A stretch of DNA of 64,000 bases from contig OX419755.1 of assembly GCA_948567375.1 (NCBI GenBank), forward strand, positions 18,481,001-18,545,000, in the 5' to 3' direction. The notes below the pieces were generated by a model. It did no database searches, was not told the origin of the DNA, and saw only the letters and a list, made by a program, of their open reading frames with translations. The stretch comes from Lunularia cruciata (Eukaryota > Streptophyta > Marchantiopsida > Lunulariales > Lunulariaceae). Shown here piece after piece: positions 13,054 through 24,423 of the stretch (position 1 is the first letter of the stretch; each line of letters opens with the position of its first letter). Made by a program: the position numbers and the translations under genes.

Positions 13054-13448
13054 TGTAACAATATTGAGTTTATCAATGAAGTTAGTTAGGGATAATGAGC
13101 TAGTGAATAGGCCAAATTAGCCTAAAATATCCCAAAAGTATCTAGGAAGCTTCCTGACTAGCTTAGCTTGTACCCCAAGTAAATAGCTTTTAGAAGCTTC
13201 CAACTAGCTTAGCTTGCAAGCCAAGTAGGTGGCTTCTAGAAGGAAGCTTCTTGAGAAGTTTCTCGGTTAACTTGGCTTGCACTCCAAGAAAGTGTCTCAA
13301 GGAAGCTTCTTGAGAAGCTTCTCAAGAGCCTTGTATACTCCCTATAAATACAAGAACCAAAGCTAGGCATTCGGAATTTTCCTTCATTCAAGTGTCCTAA
13401 TGTGATCTTCCATTCTACTATTTATCTCCTCAGTCTCAATCTTTTACA
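13054..13448 (+). repeat. 5' LTR of the chromovirus
   Basis: It starts TGTAACAATA and ends TTTTACA. The U3 part holds repeated AAGCTT-centred palindromes, including the 20-mer at 13302-13321, then a TATAAATA box at 13343-13350. Transcription of the original element would have begun some 25-35 bp further on. Confidence 0.88.
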
Positions 13449-13449
13449 T

Positions 13450-13461
13450 TGGTATTAGAAC
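13450..13461 (+). other. Primer-binding site, initiator tRNA-Met type, mutated
   Basis: TGGTATTAGAAC lies directly behind the 5' LTR and differs at two positions from TGGTATCAGAGC, the usual plant initiator tRNA-Met complement. The sister element has TGGTATCAAAGC in the same place (61806-61817). Confidence 0.8.
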
Positions 13462-13465
13462 AAGA

Positions 13466-15300
13466 ATGGGATGGATGGAATTTATGGACTACAAAATCCA
13501 TTTTCACCAAACCATTGGGATTTTTGTGTCTGAGTATGGTCAAGCATTACTTCACACAATTCATCACCTCACATTTTGGACAGAATTTTCTGAATGCAAT
13601 CACCTTGTTCAAGGAACCGGTTGTAATTTATGGAAAATGGTGGACGTGTTGCATCTATGTAATAGTAAATTAGATGAATTGGAGGTAGTGTGATAGAGAA
13701 GTAGCCATGGCGGCAATGCTTGAGGTTATCATTGCTATGTAACAACAAATCAAGCATCTTACTTGATTGTTGGATTAACAAGACTAGCAATGACAAGAGC
13801 ACCATTTCAAGAAGAGCACGTAAAGAGAGCACCATTTCAAGAAGGAGAAGACCGAATCCAATTTCCAAAACCCAAGGTATTTGATTGGAAGAATCTTTTG
13901 GGTGAAATAGAAAACTTTGTATTTGATTTGAATGTTATTTTGAGGCTACAAATCTTGAAGATGAACGGAAACAAATTCTCTTAGCTTCAAGTCAATTGGA
14001 CGGAGCAACAAAGCTATGGTGGCGATTCCAAGTTGAGAGAGTTGAAAGGCAATTTGTTGCACCAATCCTTACATGAGAAGAATTTAAGGGTGCAATAATT
14101 GGGCAATTCTAAGTGATCAATGCCACAAGAGCTGCACGAGATAAGTTGGCAGAGTTGAAGTAGGTTTGTTCTGTGAGCCGGCTTGTCTTTCACTCAAGAT
14201 GAACCTCTGATGGCTGTTATGGTAGCGCACCATGGACTAAGAAGGCAAGGAACCCCAACTATATCATACTACTCCAAGGCTAACGTTCCAAGACTCAAGA
14301 CATTGCTCACTAGAGAAGTCAATGAGAGAGAGATAGTTGCAAATGAAAGGATGATGAATACCTCCTCACCCCTTGTTTATATACTTGTGAAATAGTTACG
14401 TACCAAAGTTACTAATTACCGTAGTAACTCAAGTTACTAAACTAAAAGTCAAGTAAAGTCAAAAAGTAAAAAGGAATATCCAATCACATGAGCATATTCC
14501 ACTAGCATGTGATCTAATCTTGATCCAACCACTAAGTCAAGGATTCCTTCACATGGGCTATCCTTGGGCTATAGAAGAATCCAAAACAAAAAGGCTTACG
14601 GGCCCAAGAGTTCTCAACTCTTTTCTCAAAACCAAACACCTAGGAATAATACCAAGTCAACACACTAGAATCCAAAATAGTGGTGCTCATCTTTTCCATT
14701 TCTTCTAAAGTAAAGTCTCCCCTATGTTTGCTATGATTAACTTTAGCTAATCGTGACTAATGTAGAACCATCATTTATCTCTATATAAATGATATCTCTC
14801 AAGTACTTATAATACCAAACTAAATATCACAATACTACACATATGCACAAATGGGTGTTACAATTCTGTAAGAAGCTACATCATATCAATCCAAAACACC
14901 ATTATGCAAATTCTAGATATAATGGATGGTGAAGCTTTGGATCAATTTGTTAGAGGCTTGAAGTCACAAACCAAATAAGAAGTGACTATGCAAGAGCCAA
15001 AATACATGGAAGAAGCCATGCAACTAGTAGAGAAATTTGACTCCTTGGTTGCAACAACTTGGTCTTGACCTTGATCTTCACAAAACCAACTAGCACATTA
15101 CACACATGTGGAAGAGCCAATATCGATGGAGATTGATGCCATCCCATGGAGACCACTTGGTATAGTGAATCAAGAAAGATTATGGTAAAATGGTGGTTGC
15201 TTTTATTGTCGCCATGTTAGACATTGCATTGTTGAATTGAATACACACTCAAGAATGGGTGATCTTGACAAATTGCCAAAATGGAGATTGTAGAGCAAAA
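13466..15300 (+). pseudogene. gag of the chromovirus, broken
   Basis: The region starts with an ATG at 13466 (MGWMEFMDYKIHFHQTIG) and runs through several frames. A capsid-like stretch around 13850-14160 reads FPKPKVFDWKNLLGEIENF and then LDGATKLWW in a neighbouring frame; the W-containing motif is typical of retrotransposon capsids. A degraded zinc knuckle (CFYCRHVRHC) follows near 15205. The sister element repeats these blocks at 61838-62960. Stops and frame changes are numerous, and a 689-bp foreign LTR splits the gene at 14174. Confidence 0.8.
14174..14862 (-). mobile_element. Solo LTR nested in gag, antisense
   Basis: Comparison with the sister element shows a 689-bp block absent from the other copy. 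Read on the minus strand it starts TGTAACACCC, a common start of plant gypsy LTRs, has a TATATAAAC box in its middle, and ends GGCTCA. TTCTG flanks it on both sides (14169-14173 and 14864-14868), with one extra A at the right junction. There is no internal domain, so it is a solo LTR left by recombination of a different retroelement. Confidence 0.75.
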
Positions 15301-15439
15301 TGATTAAGAAAATGAGGAATACCAATAGTAGATTTTGAGCCGCCAACTAGGAATTTGATTTGTTCCAATAGGACTGAAGGTTTGACCTATGCAAGTTTGC
15401 TTCACTTACAAGGTACAATATCTGATTTTGGTTACACGA

Positions 15440-15722
15440 TTTTGGTTGTAGGATTTTGGTTGATTTTGAAAGTTTAAGGAATTGTATGTTTATGCAATTA
15501 GCAAAGGAGTTGAGTATTCCTATCAAGCCATCAATTGGAAATAGATTGATGATAGCAGATGGTAGAAAGGGTTTTGCATTTTTTTTATATCCTATTACCT
15601 TCAAGATTGAGAAGGAGTATTTGGAGTGTATGAGGTTTGTAGTGGCACCTCTACATTATGATGTCATTCTAGGACTACCTTGGCTTGAACATCATAAGGT
15701 TCAATTTGATTGGACCCGATGA
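15440..15722 (+). pseudogene. Retropepsin (protease) domain, inactive
   Basis: The frame reads LRNCMFMQLAKELSIPIKP, then MIADGRK, then VILGLPWLEHHKVQFDW. This is the typical order of a Ty3 protease: flap region followed by the ILGxxWL signature. The catalytic DSGA tetrad expected upstream is DFES here, so the enzyme would be dead. The sister copy has lost it too, at about 63075. Confidence 0.8.
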
Positions 15723-15789
15723 CAAATTCAAGTACAACACCATGGTAGGAATTTTTGATAAGGTTGTTTGGCACCTTTGAGGACACTTA

Positions 15790-16045
15790 AGAATAACCAA
15801 TCCCAAGATGGGAAGTTTGTAAGGAAAGCAACCATAGAGCAAGCTTTGAAGGAATAGAAATCCTAAGACGGGGAGTTTGTAAGGAAAACAATCATAAAGC
15901 AAGGTTTGAAGGAAGTGAAGTCCCAAGATGGGAAGTTTGTCAAGAAAGTAGCCATAGAGCAAACCTTGAAGGAAGATAAGACACTAGATGGGAATTTTGT
16001 CAATGAAGTAGCTATAGACCAAGCTTTGGAAGAAGATAAGTCTGT
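15790..16045 (+). repeat. 60-bp in-frame tandem repeat between protease and RT
   Basis: About four to five copies of a 60-bp unit begin with variants of CCAAGATGGGAAGTTTGT and end in AAGCTTTGAAGGAA. Translated, each gives about 20 residues of the type DGKFVKKVAIEQTLKED. The sister element at about 63420 has only one recognisable unit, so the expansion is specific to this copy or subfamily. Confidence 0.85.
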
Positions 16046-16129
16046 TTTTGAGGTGTGGATCAAGCCAATTGCACAAGGAGAATCTGAAGAGAGTTAGGAG
16101 TCTCATTGAGCAATGGTTTATCAAATAGT

Positions 16130-16640
16130 TGAAGAGTTTGTAGATATGTTTTTGGATGATCTACCAAAGGGATTACCCTTTGATTGTGGTATGCTCCTTC
16201 AAGATTGAGTTATTACCAGGGAGTACTCTAGTGAGTAGACCAGTCTATCAGCTCTCACCAAAGGAGTTGGAGGAGTTGCAAACAACACTCATAGAGTTGT
16301 TGGAGAAGGTTTTCATACATCATAGTACATCTCTTTGGGGAGCATCAGTACTATTCGTTCCAAAGAAGGATGGAGTACTTTGTTTCTATATTGATTACCG
16401 TAGGCTCAATTAACAAACAGTGAAGAATGCATACTCATTGCCTCAAATTGATGACTTGCTTGATGAATTGAGTGGAGTACAATACTTCCCCAAGTTGGGT
16501 CTTTGCAACAATTATTGGCAAATCCTTATCGATAGGGAGGATGTGCAAAAGACAACCTTTCACACAAAGTATGGATATTTTGAGTGGAGAGTTTTGCCTT
16601 TTGGGTTCACTAATGCTCTAGCAATCTTCATGGATTAGAT
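16130..16640 (+). pseudogene. Reverse transcriptase, N-terminal half only
   Basis: The reading starts with a conserved linker (FVDMFLDDLPKGLPF), shifts frame, then gives VSRPVYQLSPKELEELQ, FVPKKDGVLCFYIDYRRLN, and after a stop LPQIDDLLDELSGVQYFPK and GYFEWRVLPFGFTNA. These correspond to the finger and early palm motifs of Ty3 reverse transcriptase. The first catalytic Asp is replaced (KLGLCNNYWQI, where LDL is usual). The palm motif with the two further aspartates is missing because the sequence jumps to short RT-end and integrase remnants. Confidence 0.88.
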
Positions 16641-16769
16641 GCATTGGGTGTTTACTTAAGTAAAAACATTTAATAGATTGGCTAGATTTTACCAATGGTT
16701 CATCAACCGAAGGCCAGTAACTAGAAACCGAGTGGACTCCTTCAACTACTCTCCATTCCATCTACTCAT

Positions 16770-17640
16770 TGGGAACATGTGAGCTTAGATCTCATCACAT
16801 CCTTGCCCAAGACCAAGCAAGGTCACACAACCATTGTGGTGTTTGTGGATAAGCTTAGTAAGAGAATCCACTTGGCACCAATCATTGACACTATGGATAC
16901 TCCAACCTTGGTGCAAATCTACTTGGATAATGTATTCAAGCATCATGGCAATACCACGTGTACTCATCTCTAACTATGATCCTCGCTTCATTGGAAAGTT
17001 TTGGCAAACACTCTTCCAAATACTCAACACCAAGCTTGCTTTGTTCACAACATATTATCCTCAAACTGTTGGATAAACTAAATGTACAAATTTCACCTTG
17101 GAAGATATGCTTTGTTCCTTTGTCAATGCTCACTATACCAATTGGGATGAATGTCTTGCAGCTATGGAATTTGAATACAATAATTCTAAATAGGCAAGCA
17201 CAAGATTCTCTCCATTCTTCCTCAATTTTTGCCAAGATCCACTTGTTCCAGATTCCCTTCTTGCTCTTTCTCCATCTCATGTCTCTCATACTTCAACAAT
17301 CTTGACCACCATATCCCAATCCCTCCAACAAGCCAAATCTCACCTCCTTGTTGCACAAAATTGCTAGAAACAATATGCAGACCACCTGCATTGTGATCTC
17401 ACCTTTCAAGTTGGCAATAAAGTCATACTCTCATCTTGTACCCTACCCTTCCTACTTGATACCAAAGTCCGTAAACTTGCTCCTAATTGGATAAGACCCT
17501 TTGAGGTCACACAAATCATTTCTCTTATTGCTTATTGACTTACCTTGCCTTGTCATATGGGCATCCACCATTTCTTTCATATTTCCAAGTTGAAACCCTT
17601 TGTCCCTAATCCATCTTCTCTTTCCTCTAGTGTCCAACCT
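16770..17640 (+). pseudogene. Integrase core and C-terminal domain, inactive
   Basis: LDLITSLPKTKQGHTTIVVF starts the catalytic core and keeps the first Asp. The second catalytic position reads ISNYDPRFIGKFWQ, where an Asp is usual in place of Asn. The third reads YYPQTVG, a stop, then TKCTNFTLEDML, where a Glu is usual in place of the Lys. A downstream GPRF-like region (RKLAPNWIRPFEV) and HISKLKPF belong to the integrase C-terminus. Several stops interrupt the frame. Confidence 0.87.
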
Positions 17641-17673
17641 CCTCCTTGTCCCATCCCTATCAATCATCATTAA

Positions 17674-17840
17674 GAATATGAAGTTGATTATATCCTTGCA
17701 AGTCATCACATCTAACAAGATCACCAACAACATAACGAGTACAAGGTCCTTTGGAAAGTGTATCCCTTTCATGATGCCACATGGGAACCTCTTGCTCATC
17801 TCCAGAATGCACAAACGGCTATCCAAGAGATTGAAGCTTC
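17674..17840 (+). pseudogene. Chromodomain at the end of pol
   Basis: EYEVDYILASHH, a stop, then EYKVLWKVYPFHDATWEP and a helix-like LAHLQNAQTAIQEIE match the chromodomain fold that chromovirus integrases use to target histone-marked chromatin. It identifies the clade type, although one stop codon breaks it. It lies about 40 bp before the purine-rich GGTGAGGGA tract that precedes the 3' LTR. Confidence 0.85.
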
Positions 17841-17879
17841 AATGAGACGAGGACGTCAACAACTAACGGTGAGGGAATA

Positions 17880-18306
17880 TATAACAATATGAATTTTAGC
17901 AACAAAGTTAGTTAGGGCTAACAAGGTAGTGAATAGGCCAAGTTAGCCTAGAATATTCTAGAAGTATCTAGGAAGCTTCTTGGGAAGCTTCTCGGCTAGC
18001 TTAGCTTGCACCCCAAATTAGTAACTACTAAAAAGAAGCTTCTAGAAGTTTCCAACTAGCTTAGCTTGCAAGCCAAGTAGTCAACTTCTAGAAGGAAGTT
18101 TCTTGAGAAGCTTCATGGTTAACTTGGCATGCACTCCAAGAAAGTTGGTCAAGGAAGCTTCTTGAGAAGCTTCTCAAGAAACTTGTATGCTCTATATAGA
18201 TACTAGAACCAAAGTTCATGCTAGCATTTAGAGTTTTTCCCTCATTCAAGTGTCCTAATGTGAAATTCCATTCTCCTATTTCCCTCCTTGGTCTCAATCT
18301 TTTACA
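17880..18306 (+). repeat. 3' LTR of the chromovirus
   Basis: It starts TATAACAATA (second base changed from the usual TG) and ends TTTTACA. It aligns along its length with the 5' LTR but with many substitutions. The AAGCTT palindrome (18154-18173) and a TATATAGATA box are kept. Confidence 0.88.
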
Positions 18307-21300
18307 GTATTCTAAGCTATAGCATGGATAACTTGATCAAGTTAGCTGTAGAGAATGCAACCAAATAAGATATAGATGGGTTATCCAACATCACTTTGGA
18401 CTTGAAGTTATACCTCTTGGCACCAACTTCAAAGCATCTTGTGGAGATTCTTATCTAATAAAGCATCATTGGCCTATTGATGTCATGAGCCTATATTCAC
18501 CATTACTAGTTAACAAAATCTAGATGTTCATTCCACTTTTCCCCATCAACCCCACTCTCTCTCTTAGGCCTGCAATGCAAAGCCCCTTCATCTTCCTCAA
18601 TCATAGCTAAAAAATATAATGTCTTCAATTCCTCCTTATGAATCTTGAATAAAGAAACAAGGAGGATGGTACTGAAAAAATACCCAACACTTGTTTTAGT
18701 AAGGATTTAAACACTCAAATTGACATAAGATTGTTGAAAATATCATTGAGACCACAACCAACCACTTTGAGGAACTCCATACCATAAAATTGAAGGTTAA
18801 CAAGTTTTTACATGGTAGCTTAAATAAAATAATGATGCTTCTCAAACCTAATAACTACCATCCAATATGGACACATTTTTTTATTATAGCATTGATTCTA
18901 GACATTACCAAAAATAATGCTCAATGGTGTGGAAGTAAGTACAATCTGGTTTACATCTACTATTTCACTTTGTTTTGTTTATTCAAGCTAAAGAGCTACA
19001 AGAAGGTCCTCAATATGGACAAGCTAGCAAATGATTCCAACTAGCATTTCTGTACTTTATCTTCATTTTGTGATTGAAGATTACCATAAAAATATAGTAA
19101 GAAGTTTAGGACAGACTCCATAATTTGCATAAATTTGGTCCTCAAACCTTAATGCTTAAGTACTAATTTTAGGAAAAAAGCTATTTTAGAAACCTTATGG
19201 GACCACACCAAAAAATTATTCACCATATTGAGAACACATATAATTAGCCCTTATGATTTTTCCTACTTCAACAACTTAATGTGCCTCACAAGACAAGGAT
19301 CTATATTTGTAACACCCATATGAGCTCACCCAATGATTTAACTTTTGTAGCCTCTAATGTATCAACAAGAGTATTAAACTACAAGCTTAATGCAATTAAG
19401 CTTGTGACCAAATGTTTCTAATGGTGCATTGCAATCTTTTTACTAAAGCATCTAATCATATTTCTATCTATCAGGTTTAAGGAGATTGCAAAGATCACAA
19501 GCAATAAGAGGATAAGACCATTTTTTGTCTATTAAAGTTAAAAAACCTCACAATTAGACACTTTGTCAACTTATTAAAAGCCTCAAGGCAACTATTGAAA
19601 TTCCCATGTTTTCCAACTATATCAATTGGCTCATTGTCTAATGGCATTCAAGAACCTAAGGACAAGAATCCTCTCTAATAACATAACTACATTAGGAAAC
19701 TCCTTATCCACAAGAATCATTGATGTGTGTGGACTCATCATTATGGAGATAGGTTTGCCAATAATTCCGTATTATAACCCAATGAAGATGTATTTTTTAG
19801 TTTGTCTTATCAGCCTATTATAGAAAAATATTGGTTAAGAAGCAAACAACAAGTTTGAAATCTAGGGAAACCTACTACAAATTAGTGAGTCCACTCTACC
19901 TCTCTTGTTGATGATACTTTCCTAAGCCCTTGGCATATTACTTAAAAAGTTATAATTGGTGCTACTCAAATGTAGCTTTATTTTGGCTAGCATTAGCTCA
20001 CTCCAAACAAACCAACCCTACCTTGCTCATTGATGGACTATTGTAGCTGGTCCCAACCAAGTATGCTCCATGGTTTGACTACTTGCCAATAAGCTTCACC
20101 ATGGAGACATCCTTCCTCTCCATACCACATTAAGAACCCTTTTTGCATATGGAGCATAGATATCTGGCATTTTTGTTCTTGATCATTCCCAAGAATTAGG
20201 AATGTCCATTAGATTAATAAGGAAACTATTCTTAATTCATCAAATAGCATTCCTAAGCATCCAATGTTGCAGTCTTCTAAATTTTTCTCTACCTTGATGC
20301 TCCAAGGAAGGTTACCACACACAACAAGATAACCATCCTCTTTAAACCTCGAGAGTAGACCTTGGAGCAAAAAGTGGTGATTCATTTTATGGAGATGGCT
20401 TGTTGGGGATGGTGTTACATCCAACTACTAGAACAAATATTTCTCAACCAAGTCTTCACTACAAAATAATACATGTATTTACAGATAGGTTTTGTCCATA
20501 AAAGGTACAAGGCAAAAAGGCATAATCAATAACTTCCAAAAGCAGGCTGTAATCATCTTCTTGTGGGATGTGGGATCAAGATTAAGAAAGGAGTAGACAT
20601 GTTAGGAGAACATGGTTGGGATATGGTATCATGGACTAAAAGTACCAAAACAAACAATCTTGCTTATAAAGAAGAATTTGGGAGCAAATAATTCAAAGAA
20701 CAGACTCATTTGTAGCACAAAACAACCTGATAAGCCAAGCAATCATTCAGATTGTTCATATTGAAGACTAGGTCAACAATGGAACAAAAGAGATTAACCT
20801 TTGGAAAAGGTTACTTGATTGTGCTTAACTTGGGTTCTTTAAATATTCCTACTTTTATACTGCAATGATTGTGTCTTCATAAACACTCCAAACCTCTAAA
20901 GTACCACTTGAGGCAACATCCTTTATGCTATTTCTTTCTTATGTCTAGTTGAAATATATGTGATAACTAAGTAGACCCTCGATCAAAGTGGAAGTATGAA
21001 GCAAAGCTCTAGAACCTCTTTTGTGTACTATGAAGAATAAGTACATCATTGAGGATGCTAGTATTGATGTATGAGTACATGGATTCACTAAGATTTAGTA
21101 TATTTTCCAATAATCTATGATTAAGGAGTTATGCATATAGGGGTATATATACAAGTTCAAACAAGAAATAAATCTGGAACCAATCAAAGATAGGATTGAA
21201 AATCATACATACTTGAGTTGTTTGAGTGTAGATCCTCCCAAGACTATATGGAAATTATTAGTAAATGTGAGAGTTATGAAGGGAATTTGGCCTTAATAAA

Positions 21301-22900
21301 GTAGAGAAGCTTGACTCGTAGTACTATCAAATGTATACAAGTGAGCTATAAATATGGACATTTGTATGAGGGTAAGTATGTAATAAAGAAGACATTGTAA
21401 GCACATAGAAACTTGCTCCATGGAGTTAGACACTTATATATTCCCCAAAAAAACAAACTAAATGAGTATCATCCTTGCTCTAGACCAAGGTATTAACGAT
21501 GAAAGAAATTTAACAATCACATACCCTCTAAGAGAGTACCCTCAGGTTTCTTATGGAGAAATATAGTAAATATGATTAATTAAGAAAAACTTCCGACTGC
21601 AAAGGGAAAGAACATGAATGTCTAAGCTCGAGATTCAAGGCCTCCCATTGGAAATTGGGGGAAAATTTGAGGGAGTGAGGTTTTAATTATAACAATCATA
21701 CTTAAAAGGTGAGAGATTTTGGAAGTTGCATGCACATACTCTCTTGTTTGCCTTAACATCAAGGAGCAACATAAGCATCAATGATCTAAAATTAATGTGT
21801 AGGATTATGGAGACTCAACAAGCTCAATAGTGGTTGCTTGGGCTTATCTGGTATACTTGCATGGTGTAAAGATGATAATTTATTTTCACAGAAACCTAAG
21901 AAACCTAGAGGTAACCTTATTGTCTTAAGGAATCTCCATAGGCTGGTAGGAATACGATCATAATAGGAAAAATCCTAATTAGGTCCAAGAGGAATATCTG
22001 TGTAGTAATAGTAATAGTCATCTAAGAGAATAATCTATACTAGCATGGAGACATGCAGCTTACTAGTGGCTTCAGGGCAAAAGGATCTTATCTACAGATA
22101 CAAATATGATTTAGATAAACCAAAAAGAAAGTTTGAATAGGATGAAGAGGATGGAATAATGTTTAAGAGTTTGGTAGGACCTTGATATGGAAGGTTGGTG
22201 TATGTAACATATCTGCTAAGTGAGAGGAGATATGCCATTTTGTCTTATCTTTAGACATCTAGATCTTTTCTATGCCATGGTAATCTTATTCATCCAAGTA
22301 AAATCCAAAAAAGACAATATGGGCCAATGATTGAGAAAAATATAAGAATCTAAGGATAAACAATGTAAGGGTAGGCAAGTAGAATGAGATCGAGGACACA
22401 CTACAAGGACAAGAGGTGGTGGGAGAATGTGGTCTAGAAAAGGTGGTGACTCGTAGGGAGGAGAGGCCGTGCTTGACGGATAAACGATCGAAGTCTCAAC
22501 GAGTAAAAAACTCTCCTTAAATATTAACAAATGCAAGGTTGTCAAAAGGTAAGGGCAAGAGGAGATTTTCTATTACAAGGAGTCCATCCATAAATTATTC
22601 GTAGTACTTCCTTGTCCACGTTACTTGCTTTCGACCATTACTTGCAAATACACGGAGTACCAAGATTGCTTCACCTGATACTTTTCCATATACCTAGTTC
22701 ACAAAGTTTCACACACAAGCACTTTAATTTGTAGGGTTTAACTCTTTACTTTGTTCTACCTTCACCCACTCTCCAGATGAAAAATTTTACATAAGTTCAA
22801 ATAAGGAAAAAAACCGGTTCACTACTCTATTAAGGTGAGGAGTTTCAAATTTTCTAGACCATCACAATAAATTTATATGGATATATAAGCTGGGAATATA
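18307..22900. other. AT-rich intergenic DNA, no gene recognised
   Basis: About 4.6 kb without an open frame over 91 codons or a domain I recognise on either strand. It may contain decayed retroelement sequence, but no motif could be anchored. Confidence 0.5.
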
Positions 22901-23775
22901 AATCATAGAATCGCCACAATAAATTTAGGACATTTAACTACATTTGATAGTTCGCAGCAAGCAATCTTTGATCCGAAATTATCGCCGATTAGAGCACCGA
23001 ATACGGGTTCGTATACTGGTGCTAATTCAAATACCTATATAGATATCAAGCAGACAAACTCAACTAACTCAAGGTGCCTATGGCAGAAGTAAAATCTCTA
23101 GCTACTAAGTTCAACTCATCGAAGTGATGTCACCCTTGAAAGTTCACTAAGGATTAAAGGTTGTGAGATGGTTAGGATTTTCAACTTAGGTAGAGCATAC
23201 TGATGAACTCTCGCAGGGACCAAACTTCAAAAAGAGAAAGGGAGCTACAATTCATGTACTTATCCGGGTAGAAACGGCTTTATCTATTCCAGAGCTTGGA
23301 AGGCGTGGTACAAATGTGCAACAATGATTATTATAGAGGTCAGTAAGGACTGTATCGTAGACAACTGCAGTATACTGTAGAAGGTGGAAGAGGAGATGGA
23401 TATGTCTTCCACGACTTGCCAGACTGGCCCCCGAAGAGACCCACAAGTTCGTGCGTCCAGAAAGACAGAAAGAGGAGCTGAAGGAAGGGTAGGAGAAGTG
23501 GTGGTGTTCGGATCGGCCCTCCCGTCTTCTGCGCGTGGATTGATACGGAGTATGGAGGACGACGAGAGAGGACGGGAGAGGCGAGGGACGGTACAGTGGG
23601 GCCCGGGTCCCAATAAAGGCGCACGTCGCGAAAGCCGCAACTTATGGTAACGGCTGCGTACCATCTACGGTTACGCTACACGGCTAGGCTTGTTCCGGGA
23701 GTGAGTGATGTGGTTTATGGAAGGCGGGGAACTTAGATTCATCTCGGATGGATGGGATGGGATTGGGGGACGGGG

Positions 23776-23804
23776 GCGACGACGACGACGACGACGTCGT
23801 CGTC
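23776..23804. repeat. (GAC)n-(GTC)n palindromic microsatellite
   Basis: Six GAC-type units run directly into three GTC units, so the junction can fold into a perfect hairpin. Confidence 0.9.
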
Positions 23805-24403
23805 AGGGGAGGGAAGGGAAAGCAGAAGCAGCAGCATGTGTAAAAGCGAAGGATTCTATAAGATCATCTTCATGTGCAATGTATTTCCGAGGCCTACTTG
23901 CTCTCTGATTCTTGCCCCCCATGTCAGAACCTGTCGACGATCCTTTATCGAGCGGCGTCGCGAGCCCTCTGATGCAAATCCATATCCCACCCGGCTTTTT
24001 GCCCTTCGCGGATACTCTGAGGGCATGGCAAGGCCATGCATCGCGCGTGCGAACCCACCATTGCTGTAGGCCCAGAACCTAATCAAGTCCCACGGACAAC
24101 ACGGCTCGCCCTGGAAGTCATCATCTATCCCCCCATCTTACCTGAGTTATTTTGGTTCGCCGTCGCTTGGGTTGGGTTGGGTTGTGTTGATTTGAGTTGA
24201 GTCATCTCTTCTTTTCTTTCCCAACTCCATGCACAGTACTGTATTGTTGTGCCCAGGCTCATACTGTTGTCTCTTTACTTCGTTAGATGATCTTCGATCG
24301 ATCCCTACCTTCTTTTTTGTTTGATGGGCGGCAGGAACAGCAGAAGCTGACATCCTCTGTCTCTACGCTTTGAGACTGGAATCGTTTATTCCGCACAAGA
24401 GTG

Positions 24404-24423
24404 CGAGAGAGAGAGAGAGAGAG
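24404..24423. repeat. (GA)n microsatellite
   Basis: About ten GA dinucleotides in a row. Confidence 0.9.

Larger units (their letters stand above)
13054..18306 (+). mobile_element. Ty3/gypsy chromovirus, complete ends but degenerate inside
   Basis: The element is bounded by two related LTRs (13054-13448 and 17880-18306) and flanked by GTGTT and GTATT, a 5-bp target duplication with one mismatch. Internal order is tRNA-Met-type primer site, gag, protease, the N-terminal part of reverse transcriptase, integrase core, integrase C-terminus and a chromodomain, which places it among chromoviruses. Every coding module carries stops or frameshifts. The C-terminal half of reverse transcriptase, RNase H and the integrase zinc finger are almost entirely deleted near 16640-16770. 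A separate solo LTR is inserted antisense in gag. The two LTRs are clearly diverged, so the insertion is old. The related copy starting at 61380 helps define the undamaged order. Confidence 0.92.

Noticed and set aside
16936-17826. Minus-strand frames of 117 and 124 codons inside the chromovirus
   Set aside because: They lie antisense to integrase and chromodomain sequence and carry no signature of their own.
20209-20424. 71-codon minus-strand frame containing DGYLVVCGNLPWS
   Set aside because: It is faintly reminiscent of plant retroelement proteins, but no flanking motif supports this.
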